DNA from: Flavobacteriaceae bacterium | GTDB lineage: Bacteria; Bacteroidota; Bacteroidia; Flavobacteriales; Flavobacteriaceae | Length of the DNA: 8,647 nt | Assembly (NCBI GenBank): GCA_018672145.1 | Contig: JABHGH010000016.1 | Location: 1-8,647 of the forward strand | Direction: 5' to 3' | Shown: positions 1-6,596 of the stretch, in pieces | Position numbering within the stretch: the stretch's first letter is position 1 | Layout of the letters: every line of letters begins with the position of its first letter | The notes under the pieces: generated by a model | The model's database searches: none | The model's input: the letters and a program-made list of their open reading frames with translations, nothing else | Told to the model about the DNA's origin: nothing | Translations under genes and position numbers: made by a program

Positions 1-792
1 ATTCTGATTAACAGGGATGGACTTTCTTTTTTAACATATAACCCCGCAACAAAAGAAGTTGGGAGACTCAAATCCTATGACTTTCAAGAAAATGTTGCCG
101 AGGAAGAACTTCATGAATACATCAAGAAGTATCTCGCCGAACAAGGTGTGACTGACCAATCGTATTCTGATGTTCGATTATGCATCGCTAATAACTTATC
201 TACTTTTGTACCTGAACCCCTTTTTGATGAAAACAAAAGAGCCACTTATCTTGAAGATCATGCCGACATTCGTAAACATGATTTTGTGTCTTTTGACAAT
301 GTTTCATCAACCGATGCCGTGAACGTCTATATTCCCTATGTCAATGTAAACAATATGTTTCTTGAAATGTTTGGTTCGTTTTCGTACGTGCACGCCAGCA
401 GTTTGCTTCTCGACATTTTATCAAAAAAAGCAGCTGGTATTGACAAAAACAACCCCTATTGGGTGGTTCATGTTCAACACAGTTTGGCGTACTTTTTTGT
501 GTTTACTAATGGACAGCTGGCTTTTTACAATGCCTTTTCATGGCAAAACGAAACCGACTTGCTGTATTTCACCCTTGCCGTTGCCAAGAACAATAAGATT
601 GATCTAAATAAAGTGACTCTTTGGTTAAGTGGTCGTATTTCCCCTAGGGATGAAACGCATCAGCTTTTGTCAAATTATGTAAATACAACACACTTTTTAA
701 TGACGAGCAAAGCATTAAAAACATCAAATGTAAAGTTGTTGCACCCACACCACCACAACTTACTTTTAGAACTCCACGCATGCGAATTATAG
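1..792 (+). CDS. DUF3822 family protein, 5'-truncated by the window edge
   Basis: The frame is open from base 1 to a TAG stop at 790-792, giving 263 visible residues. The GTG at 148 is an internal valine codon, because coding continues in frame upstream of it (ILINRDGLSFLTYNP). That upstream segment looks like the start of DUF3822, a Bacteroidota-restricted family of about 270-280 residues, so only the first few dozen codons are missing. Other family-like blocks are the central VNVYIPYVNVNNMF and the later VVHVQHSLAYFFVFTNGQL and FTLAVAKNNKIDLNKVTLWLSG. There is no signal peptide in the visible part and no transmembrane segment, so it is probably cytoplasmic. Its function is unknown. In flavobacteria it commonly precedes rsmD, and here the two overlap by 13 bases, which suggests co-transcription. 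The family call comes from recalled pattern similarity, not a search. Confidence 0.8.
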   Translation: MLINRDGLSFLTYNPATKEVGRLKSYDFQENVAEEELHEYIKKYLAEQGVTDQSYSDVRLCIANNLSTFVPEPLFDENKRATYLEDHADIRKHDFVSFDNVSSTDAVNVYIPYVNVNNMFLEMFGSFSYVHASSLLLDILSKKAAGIDKNNPYWVVHVQHSLAYFFVFTNGQLAFYNAFSWQNETDLLYFTLAVAKNNKIDLNKVTLWLSGRISPRDETHQLLSNYVNTTHFLMTSKALKTSNVKLLHPHHHNLLLELHACEL

Positions 793-1322
793 CAGGGCTA
801 CATAGAGGGCGACGACTAAAGGTTCCTAAAAATCTCCCCGTGCGTCCCACTACAGACCGTGCACGTGAAGCGCTCTTTAGTATTCTCAATCATAAAGTGA
901 ATTTTAGTGAAGTGCATGTTCTCGATTTGTACAGTGGCACAGGAAGCATTGGAATCGAATTTTGCTCTCGTGGTTGCCATGCTGTGACATCTGTCGATGC
1001 CGATCATAAGTGCGTACAATTCGTTCAACAAACGGCGGAGGAACTGAAATTACCTATTCAAACGTTTCGATCAACAGCGCAAAATTATCTTAGTAAATGT
1101 GCGCAACCGTATGATCTCATTTTTGCCGATCCACCCTATACGGAAGGAAAAGAAGAATTTGCGAAAATGGTGCAGCTCATTCAGGAACGAAAACTACTCA
1201 ATCCCAACGGCTGGTTTATTTTAGAACACAGTGAACAACTGAGCTTTAGCCATGAAAACGGCTTCCTAGAAGAAAGAAAATATGGTGGGTGTGTGTTTAG
1301 CTTTTTTCAGCTAACAAACTAA
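780..1322 (+). CDS. rsmD: 16S rRNA (guanine(966)-N(2))-methyltransferase RsmD
   Basis: This is a 180-residue SAM-dependent methyltransferase of the usual RsmD length. The family methylates N2 of G966 in 16S rRNA within the assembling 30S subunit. The N-terminus MRIIAGLHRGRRLKVP followed by RPTTDRAREALFSIL (residues 22-36) is the RsmD signature. Motif I, the SAM-binding loop DLYSGTGSIGIE, spans residues 49-60. Acidic motif II is around V72-D75. The catalytic amino-methyltransferase motif is DPPY at 117-120. The ATG at 780 gives the canonical family N-terminus and lies inside the end of the DUF3822 gene (13-base overlap), so translational coupling is likely. No Shine-Dalgarno sequence is visible, as is usual in Bacteroidota. 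The TAA stop at 1320-1322 overlaps the stop of the convergent rhomboid gene. Confidence 0.95.
   Translation: MRIIAGLHRGRRLKVPKNLPVRPTTDRAREALFSILNHKVNFSEVHVLDLYSGTGSIGIEFCSRGCHAVTSVDADHKCVQFVQQTAEELKLPIQTFRSTAQNYLSKCAQPYDLIFADPPYTEGKEEFAKMVQLIQERKLLNPNGWFILEHSEQLSFSHENGFLEERKYGGCVFSFFQLTN
1319..1322. other. Overlapping stop codons of two convergent genes
   Basis: The four bases CTAA carry the TAA stop of rsmD on the plus strand (1320-1322) and the TAG stop of the leftward rhomboid gene on the minus strand (1321-1319). No intergenic space is left for a terminator, so any terminator of either operon must lie inside the opposing coding sequence. The 3' ends of the two transcripts therefore probably overlap. 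Confidence 0.9.
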
Positions 1323-2185
1323 GACTTTCCCGCACGAAAAAGAAGTTCCTTCTCTTCTTTGGTCAAACTCGAATAACCAGATTGACTGATTTTGTCCAAT
1401 ATTTTATCAATCTTATCCTGATTGACATTGTCTTTTTTAGGTTTTCGCTTGGGTTTCGGCGAAGAGTACACCTTATGCACTTTTGATTTGCTTGGCTGGA
1501 AGAACGAACGAATGGATGAGCCAAAGCGAGACACCCAGTCACCAAAATCATTTCCTCGCATGATGCTTCGTTGATACACAAACCCCATGAGTGCACCACC
1601 TATGTGTGCTAAATGACCACCCGCATTACTTACGGGAATTTTTATAAGATCGAGGGAAATAAACAAAACCCCGATATAAATAAGTTTTACATTAAAAATA
1701 AAGATGCGAACATCCTTAAACGGCATATAACTACACATAAAAATGAGCACAGCCATGACACCCGCAGAAGAACCGATTAGTTGTGGAGATTGACCCTGAA
1801 AAGCGGGGAAAAGATTATAGCTTACGACAAAAACCAATCCACCAGCCAGTACACCCATAAAAAAGGTATTGATAAACAACTGAGGTTTAAAAAGATTGAT
1901 CATCATTTTACCTGCAAAATGAAGGAGAATCAGATTCCAAAAAATATGCCCAAAATCTGCATGAAAAAAGGCGTAAGTGATGAGGGTCCAAGGCTGAAAG
2001 AGGATATCCTCCGCCGTAGGGGACAGTTGAAACCATGAAAAGAACTGATCAAAACGAACAGAAAACAAAAACAAAAAAGTGCGCAGAATAAAAGGAACAA
2101 TAAAACAAACAACCAAAATGGCAATCAATCGCTCGACAGTATTGAAAGACAGGTATCTGTATTTGAGTTGGTCAAAGAAATTCAT
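1319..2185 (-). CDS. Rhomboid family intramembrane serine protease with DUF6576-like C-terminal tail
   Basis: This is a polytopic membrane protein of 288 residues. The visible hydrophobic helices include about 17-41, 84-96, 106-124, 137-153, 165-182 and 191-206. Rhomboid landmarks are HxxxN in the first core helix (H80 and N84), the nucleophile motif GSSAG at 138-142 with S140 as the likely serine, and HLAHIGG at 191-197 with H194 as the likely catalytic histidine. Canonical rhomboids have GxSG, whereas alanine follows the serine here. After the last helix comes a very basic linker (about 223-252) and a short helical tail at 253-288 of the DUF6576 type often found on Bacteroidota rhomboids. 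I start at ATG 2185 because it forms an ATGA overlap with the upstream rhomboid stop. A TTG three codons upstream (2194) is possible but less likely. It is the last gene of the mutL operon. The substrate is unknown. Confidence 0.88.
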   Translation of the reverse strand: MNFFDQLKYRYLSFNTVERLIAILVVCFIVPFILRTFLFLFSVRFDQFFSWFQLSPTAEDILFQPWTLITYAFFHADFGHIFWNLILLHFAGKMMINLFKPQLFINTFFMGVLAGGLVFVVSYNLFPAFQGQSPQLIGSSAGVMAVLIFMCSYMPFKDVRIFIFNVKLIYIGVLFISLDLIKIPVSNAGGHLAHIGGALMGFVYQRSIMRGNDFGDWVSRFGSSIRSFFQPSKSKVHKVYSSPKPKRKPKKDNVNQDKIDKILDKISQSGYSSLTKEEKELLFRAGKS

Positions 2186-2922
2186 AAATCCCAACGATTA
2201 TCATTAAACTGCTGTTTTTTCCAATACCACATCATAAGATAGCCAGCTACTGCACCGCCTAAATGAGCAAAATGAGCGATGGGCCCCACAGAGTAAGAGC
2301 TAAACCCAAAAAACAGGTCAAACCCTAATAGAATGGGAACAAAATATTTTGCTTTGATGGGAATCGGAAGAAAAATAATCATAAGCTCGGTGTTGGGAAA
2401 CAAGAATGCAAAAGCCACAAGCACGCCGTATAAAGCACCCGAAGCACCAACCATTGTCATCGTAAAAGATGTGAGTAACTGGGAGAGTTGGTCTTGTGAG
2501 ATGGTAGAAAGCCAACTGGAGTTGTATTTTCCTGATTGAAGTGTATTGATCACGTCATTAGTCGAAAAGCCAGTGCTTACCAACTGTTCCATCACACTAT
2601 TTACTTGAATATAATTAATAAAGAGTTGAAGTGCTGCCGCACCAAATCCCGTTGAAAAGTAAAAAAACAAGAATTTATTTCTTCCCCACATCTGCGCTAA
2701 AGGACCGCCAAACATCCAAAGGCCAAACATATTGAAAAGGATATGGTTGAATCCGCCATGCATAAACATATGCGTTACGATTTGCCAAGGTTCAAATAAA
2801 TTGCTTTGAGGATAGTGAAGTGCAAATAAATCATAAGCAACGTCTCCCAAACTCAGAGAACCTAAAAAAAACAAGACATTGATAATGATGAGCTGTTTAA
2901 CGATTTCAGGGATTGCTCTCAT
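2182..2922 (-). CDS. Rhomboid family intramembrane serine protease (canonical active site)
   Basis: This is a 246-residue membrane protein with the complete rhomboid catalytic set. It has HGGFNHILFN at 55-64 (H60 and N64, which help form the oxyanion hole), GASGALYG at 159-166 with nucleophile S161, and AHLGG at 219-223 with H220 as the base. Rhomboids cleave transmembrane substrates within the lipid bilayer. The substrate here is unknown. Between about residues 104 and 155 there is a polar stretch of roughly 50 residues, rich in S, T, Q and N, ahead of the serine helix. It is much longer than the corresponding loop of a minimal rhomboid. The ATG at 2922 overlaps the mutL stop as ATGA, and its TGA overlaps the ATG of the next rhomboid the same way, so translational coupling is likely on both sides. 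I prefer this start because MRAIPEIVKQLIIINVLFF is a typical family N-terminus. Confidence 0.93.
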   Translation of the reverse strand: MRAIPEIVKQLIIINVLFFLGSLSLGDVAYDLFALHYPQSNLFEPWQIVTHMFMHGGFNHILFNMFGLWMFGGPLAQMWGRNKFLFFYFSTGFGAAALQLFINYIQVNSVMEQLVSTGFSTNDVINTLQSGKYNSSWLSTISQDQLSQLLTSFTMTMVGASGALYGVLVAFAFLFPNTELMIIFLPIPIKAKYFVPILLGFDLFFGFSSYSVGPIAHFAHLGGAVAGYLMMWYWKKQQFNDNRWDL

Positions 2923-4691
2923 AAGGTAAATTTATTTTGAATCATCTTTTCAGCTAGGGCAACAAATATAGGTTTTCCATTTGGGCAACGATCAGGTTCT
3001 GCACAAGAAAACAAATCGTCAATCAAGTGTGTTTGTGTTGCTGGATGCAATGTTGTTCCTGATCGGATGGCACCATATTTGGACATGATTTGAGCAAGAA
3101 AATGTGTGAAGTGATCTTCTTTTTTAGCAGGCTCATTAGCAAGTTTCTCTAATAAATCGGACAAAAACGTGGGGACCAAATCCATAGACAAGCTGTTGTG
3201 AATGGCCGTGACTTCAAGTACCTCCTGATCCACTTTACCAAACATAAAACCCATTAATTCCAAAGTATTTTGATGTGGCTCAAAAATGGTGAGCTGTTCT
3301 TGGTTCATCGGGACACAAATCGGAAAAGCAAGCGACTGCGAAGGTACACTACGCTCTTTCATCTGATGGGTTAGACTTTCATATAAAACTCTTTGGTGAG
3401 CCCTCGCCTGATGAATGACGATAAGTCCAGACTTATTTGATGTAACGATGTATTTCTTTTTGTACTGAAAGCTAGGCACTTGCGTGGTGGTCTTTTGCCC
3501 TTCAAACAACTGCTCTTGTAATGGAGCAAACTCTACCTCTTGAATGCCGTCATAGAGAGCATTCCAAGAGGGATCTTTTTGTCTATTATCAAAAGGATTA
3601 AATGTTGGATCGACTTGGATGCGAGGAGAACTTTCGGGTGGTGTGCTTCCCACGGGAACGTCCAATGACTGATTTCGATCAAAATCAAGTGCTGGCACGA
3701 CATTAAACTGACCTAAGCTATGCTTTAACGCAGAACGAATGATAGCATATAAGGCATGGTCATCTTCAAACTTCACTTCCGTTTTGGTTGGGTGGATATT
3801 GACATCTAAAGACTCCGTGGGGACCTCCATGTGCAAGATATACCCCGGTTGCATATTGGGCCCAAGCAATCCCTCAAAAGCTGAGAGAACCGCGTGATGC
3901 ATATATGAACTTTTAATAAATCGGTCGTTGACAAAAAAGAACTGGTGCTGACGAGATTTTTTAGCAAATTCCGGCTTAAAAACAAAGCCGTTGAGCTTTA
4001 ATATTTCTGTTGACTCATTGACCGGCACCAATTTTTCGTTGGTGTTACGTCCAAATATCTGAACAATGCGCTGACGCATATTGCTTGGTTCCAGCTGAAA
4101 CAAGATGGTGTCATTGTTGTACATCTCAAAGCGAATTTGATGATGAACCAATGCGACACGCTGAAACTCATCAATGATGTGTTTTTGCTCTACGTTGTCA
4201 GACTTTAAAAAATTGCGGCGGGCAGGGATGTTATAAAAAAGATTTTTGACAGCCAATGAACATCCCTTCTCAGCAGCAACTGCTTGTTGTTCCTTAACCT
4301 CACTACCTTCAATTGCGATTTCGGTACCAACATCATCATCTTCGGTTTTTGTGCGTAAGCGCACTTGCGAAATTGCAGCAATACTGGCCAGAGCCTCTCC
4401 ACGAAACCCTTTGGTCTTAATAGAAAATAAATCCTCTGCCTTTTTGATTTTTGATGTAGCATGACGCTCAAAGCACAATCGAGCATCTGTCGTTGTCATT
4501 CCCTTACCATCATCGATGACTTGAACCAATGTCTTGCCGCCATCTTTAATAATAAGTTTGATTGTGGATGCGCCTGCATCCACGGCATTTTCTAATAGCT
4601 CTTTCACTACGGAAGCTGGTCGTTGTACGACTTCACCTGCGGCAATCTGATTCGCTACGTGATCTGGTAAAAGCTCAATAATATCAGCCAT
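2919..4691 (-). CDS. mutL: DNA mismatch repair protein MutL
   Basis: This 590-residue protein couples MutS mismatch recognition to downstream repair. The N-terminal GHKL ATPase is intact: E31 and N35 in the KELLENAVDAG block (30-40), DDGKGM at 60-65, RHATSKI at 76-82, GFRGEAL at 95-101, and the conserved lysine K303 in NIHPTK (298-303). A proline-rich, low-complexity linker lies at about 335-400, followed by a C-terminal dimerisation domain. The latent endonuclease motif DQHAxxExxxxE reads HQARAHQRVLYE (427-438), so its D, H and E positions have become H, A and Q. The ACR/ACK-type motif reads SKYGAIR (537-543) and the CPHGRP motif reads CPNGKP (569-574). Nicking activity is therefore doubtful, while the ATPase and dimer functions look sound. 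The ATG at 4691 lies 2 bases after the stop of the preceding small gene. Confidence 0.96.
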   Translation of the reverse strand: MADIIELLPDHVANQIAAGEVVQRPASVVKELLENAVDAGASTIKLIIKDGGKTLVQVIDDGKGMTTTDARLCFERHATSKIKKAEDLFSIKTKGFRGEALASIAAISQVRLRTKTEDDDVGTEIAIEGSEVKEQQAVAAEKGCSLAVKNLFYNIPARRNFLKSDNVEQKHIIDEFQRVALVHHQIRFEMYNNDTILFQLEPSNMRQRIVQIFGRNTNEKLVPVNESTEILKLNGFVFKPEFAKKSRQHQFFFVNDRFIKSSYMHHAVLSAFEGLLGPNMQPGYILHMEVPTESLDVNIHPTKTEVKFEDDHALYAIIRSALKHSLGQFNVVPALDFDRNQSLDVPVGSTPPESSPRIQVDPTFNPFDNRQKDPSWNALYDGIQEVEFAPLQEQLFEGQKTTTQVPSFQYKKKYIVTSNKSGLIVIHQARAHQRVLYESLTHQMKERSVPSQSLAFPICVPMNQEQLTIFEPHQNTLELMGFMFGKVDQEVLEVTAIHNSLSMDLVPTFLSDLLEKLANEPAKKEDHFTHFLAQIMSKYGAIRSGTTLHPATQTHLIDDLFSCAEPDRCPNGKPIFVALAEKMIQNKFTL

Positions 4692-4693
4692 AA

Positions 4694-4981
4694 TTAGGTG
4701 TTAAAAATTGAAAGGTCAAAGTCAAGGATATAAAGTGCAATAAGAATTAGAACGATTAAAACGAGGTAAAATAAACGAGAAAATCCACGATTTGATCTTG
4801 TGCGACTATCACTACGAGCCGTTTGCCAGTGTGCACCAAAGTCATTTTTGTTAGGGATGTCACGGTATTTTGAAAAGGGAGAGTCAAAGTCAAAGGGCTG
4901 CTCGTCTTTCTTTCCTTTAAAATAGCGTGGCGTATAATTAAAACGCCGATTTGTTCGTTGTTTAAAAAAATTAAACCGCAC
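4694..4981 (-). CDS. Small C-tail-anchored membrane protein found beside mutL in flavobacteria
   Basis: This encodes 95 residues. The N-terminus is basic and aromatic (RFNYTPRYFKG at 13-23), the middle is charged and polar, and there is one hydrophobic helix at about 70-86 ending in ILDFDLSIF. The motif RFNYTPRY plus the terminal IDFDLSIF-like ending matches, from memory, a family that sits next to mutL in many flavobacteria and is sometimes labelled 'riboflavin synthase subunit beta'. Nothing here resembles lumazine or riboflavin synthase, so that label should not be carried over. The topology suggests a cytoplasmic N-terminus anchored by its tail. The start is GTG at 4981: an in-frame TAG lies at 5008-5006 and no ATG or TTG occurs between it and the GTG. 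It is the first gene of the mutL-rhomboid operon. The function is unknown. Confidence 0.8.
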   Translation of the reverse strand: MRFNFFKQRTNRRFNYTPRYFKGKKDEQPFDFDSPFSKYRDIPNKNDFGAHWQTARSDSRTRSNRGFSRLFYLVLIVLILIALYILDFDLSIFNT

Positions 4982-5012
4982 AGTTTGTGAATGAAAGATT
5001 ATTTTCTAAACT

Positions 5013-5046
5013 CAAAAATACAAAATGTAACGTGTTTACTAGCAAA
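5013..5046 (-). promoter_or_regulatory. Bacteroidota-type promoter for the mutL operon
   Basis: Read on the minus strand, TATTTTTG (5020-5013) is an exact match to the Bacteroidota -7 consensus TAnnTTTG. A TTTG (5046-5043) lies 22 bases upstream as the -33 element. The spacing is within the range reported for this sigma factor. The inferred start of transcription is about 25-30 bases before the GTG start of the 95-residue protein. The consensus match is seen directly. The activity is inferred. Confidence 0.6.
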
Positions 5047-5066
5047 CAATCATTGTGTATCTTAGC
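5035..5066 (+). promoter_or_regulatory. Probable weak promoter for the nrnA-gldI operon
   Basis: TATCTTAG at 5059-5066 matches TAnnTTTG except for one position in the TTTG half. TTTA at 5035-5038, 20 bases upstream, could serve as the -33 box. The ATG of the phosphoesterase gene starts only 5 bases after the -7 element. If this promoter is used, the transcript would be leaderless or nearly so. It interleaves with the oppositely directed mutL-operon promoter, so the two may interfere with each other. Confidence 0.4.
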
Positions 5067-5071
5067 AGACT

Positions 5072-6091
5072 ATGAAAATCGAAAAAATAGAAGATCTACA
5101 AACGCTTTTGGATCGTCCGAAAAAAGTGGTGATTATTCCGCATACCAACCCTGACGGTGATGCCATTGGGAGTACTCTTGGATGGATGCAATTTCTACAA
5201 CAATTGGGGCATCAAGCTGAAGTAATAAGCCCCAACCAATATCCAGATTTTTTAAAATGGATCCCTGGCACACCTTCACTTACTATTTTTGAAGAGGATA
5301 AAGGAAAGGCAGAAGATAAAATCGCAAACGCCGATCTAATTTTTACTCTTGACTTTAATACCTTACGACGCATTGGAGACATGGGCGATCGTGTGGCGCA
5401 AAGTCATGCAAAAAAAATCATTATTGATCACCACCAAGAACCGGATGATTTTGCTGATCTCACATTCTCCTACCCTACGTTAGGATCTACTTGTGAATTG
5501 GTCTATCATATCATTGATGCCTTAAACGGAAAAGAAGCAATTACGACAGAAATGGCAACCGCATTGTATGTTGGCATACTCACCGATACTGGCTCGTTTC
5601 GATTTCCATCAGTTACCCCAACCACCCATCGCGTGGTTGCTGCGTTGATCGAGGCTGGTGCCGATCAGAGTGATATTGCAAATCGCATTAAGGATACTGC
5701 ACATTTGGGACGTATTCAACTGCTTGGCGTCGCACTAAGTAATCTTAAATACGATCATGATTTACGATACGCATACATCACACTGAGCGTAGAAGAACTC
5801 AAAAAGTGTAATTTCCAGAAAGGCGATTCAGAAGGGATTGTGAATTATGGATTGAGTATTACCAATACGGTATTGGCGGTTTTGATGATAGAGCATCCAT
5901 CCGATGGATTTGTAAAAATGTCTTTTCGGTCAAAAGGCAACTTCTCCGTAAATGACTTTGCACGCAAACACTTTTCAGGAGGGGGCCACACCAATGCCGC
6001 AGGTGGTAAATCTGACCTGTCGTTGAGCGAAACGAGCACTGTTTTACTTGAAAAACTAAAATTATGTCGCGAGGAATTACAAAACGCATAG
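5072..6091 (+). CDS. nrnA: DHH/DHHA1 family phosphoesterase, NrnA-like (nanoRNase / pAp phosphatase)
   Basis: This is a 339-residue soluble enzyme of the usual NrnA length. All metal-binding motifs of the DHH domain are visible: HTNPDGDAIGS (24-34, with H24, D28 and D30), the motif II aspartate D94 in LDFNT, the name-giving DHH at 119-121, and D172 in GILTDTGSF (168-176). The C-terminal DHHA1 domain carries the substrate-binding GGGHxxAAG at 303-311 (G303-H306, A309-G311). NrnA-type enzymes degrade 2-5-mer RNAs with manganese and also remove the 3' phosphate of pAp, linking RNA turnover with sulfur metabolism. Which activity dominates here cannot be read from the sequence. The ATG at 5072 is the only reasonable start, just after a divergent promoter region. 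Its end overlaps the next gene by 28 bases. A c-di-AMP or pGpG phosphodiesterase role is less likely, since there is no GdpP-type membrane or PAS region. Confidence 0.9.
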   Translation: MKIEKIEDLQTLLDRPKKVVIIPHTNPDGDAIGSTLGWMQFLQQLGHQAEVISPNQYPDFLKWIPGTPSLTIFEEDKGKAEDKIANADLIFTLDFNTLRRIGDMGDRVAQSHAKKIIIDHHQEPDDFADLTFSYPTLGSTCELVYHIIDALNGKEAITTEMATALYVGILTDTGSFRFPSVTPTTHRVVAALIEAGADQSDIANRIKDTAHLGRIQLLGVALSNLKYDHDLRYAYITLSVEELKKCNFQKGDSEGIVNYGLSITNTVLAVLMIEHPSDGFVKMSFRSKGNFSVNDFARKHFSGGGHTNAAGGKSDLSLSETSTVLLEKLKLCREELQNA

Positions 6092-6594
6092 TATTTTTTG
6101 CTGTTCTTATTATTGTATCTGGTTGCACAAAACAACAAGCCCGTCGGCCTATTCACCAATCTGAAACTCAGCAGTTTGAAAATTCTGTTCAAGCAAATCA
6201 ACTTCAGCTAGCAAGAGAAACAGAAATTATCGAACAATGGGTTACAGCGCAGGATAATATTTTTTCTTCAACCCCTTTCGGAACTTATTACCACTATGTC
6301 AATCCAAAAAATCGACCCATTGTCGACCCCGAAAAAATAAATAAACTCTACATGCGCCTAGAACGATTAGATGGCAGCGAAATATATGACTGGTCAGTCA
6401 TTGAAAATCCATCTAAAAATCAAAATGCTCTCAGTGGCGTTGTTCGCGGTTTGACCTTTACACCAATAGGGGTTGAAACCATCATGGCAATGACATCGTT
6501 TTTGGCGTACGGATCCACAGGTGATGGGAAGCTTATTGGCCCATACACACCTATTGTTGCACGTATTTACATACCTTTGAATCAAAATAAATAA
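6064..6594 (+). CDS. gldI: GldI-like FKBP-type peptidyl-prolyl isomerase lipoprotein
   Basis: The gene encodes a 176-residue lipoprotein. The signal peptide is short (K7 and R8, then a hydrophobic stretch at 9-17) with lipobox VSGC, acylated at C21. After it comes a helical polar region (about 30-63) and a divergent FKBP domain (about 75-172) with the FKBP-like ending LAYGSTGDGKLIGP (147-160) followed by the last strand IVARIYI. The arrangement, including the ARRPI segment soon after the lipid cysteine (26-30), resembles GldI, a lipoprotein needed for gliding motility in Flavobacterium johnsoniae. GldI homologues also occur in non-gliding relatives, so motility should not be inferred from this gene alone. 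The FKBP core is divergent and its isomerase activity is uncertain. The ATG at 6064 lies within the end of nrnA (28-base overlap) and is supported by the good signal peptide. The next gene begins 2 bases after its stop. Confidence 0.82.
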   Translation: MSRGITKRIVFFAVLIIVSGCTKQQARRPIHQSETQQFENSVQANQLQLARETEIIEQWVTAQDNIFSSTPFGTYYHYVNPKNRPIVDPEKINKLYMRLERLDGSEIYDWSVIENPSKNQNALSGVVRGLTFTPIGVETIMAMTSFLAYGSTGDGKLIGPYTPIVARIYIPLNQNK

Positions 6595-6596
6595 TC

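Noticed and set aside
148..150. GTG as the start of the first gene
   Set aside because: The same frame is open back to base 1 and the upstream residues fit the DUF3822 N-terminal region, so the GTG is internal.
1297..1314. Inverted repeat TTAGCT / AGCTAA with a 6-base loop at the rsmD-rhomboid junction, considered as a bidirectional terminator
   Set aside because: The stem is only 6 bp with two GC pairs, and neither strand has a T-tract right after it. It lies within the rsmD coding end and may be chance.
1781..2038. 85-codon plus-strand frame antisense to the distal rhomboid
   Set aside because: The basic, low-complexity product is what antisense reading of a hydrophobic membrane gene gives. 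There is no promoter or homology pattern.
2192..2194. TTG as the start of the distal rhomboid
   Set aside because: An ATG three codons later forms an ATGA overlap with the upstream stop, as at the mutL junction, and is the simpler start.
5845..6201. 118-codon minus-strand frame across the nrnA-gldI junction
   Set aside because: It is antisense to DHHA1 motifs and to the GldI-like signal peptide, and has no domain or plausible regulatory context.
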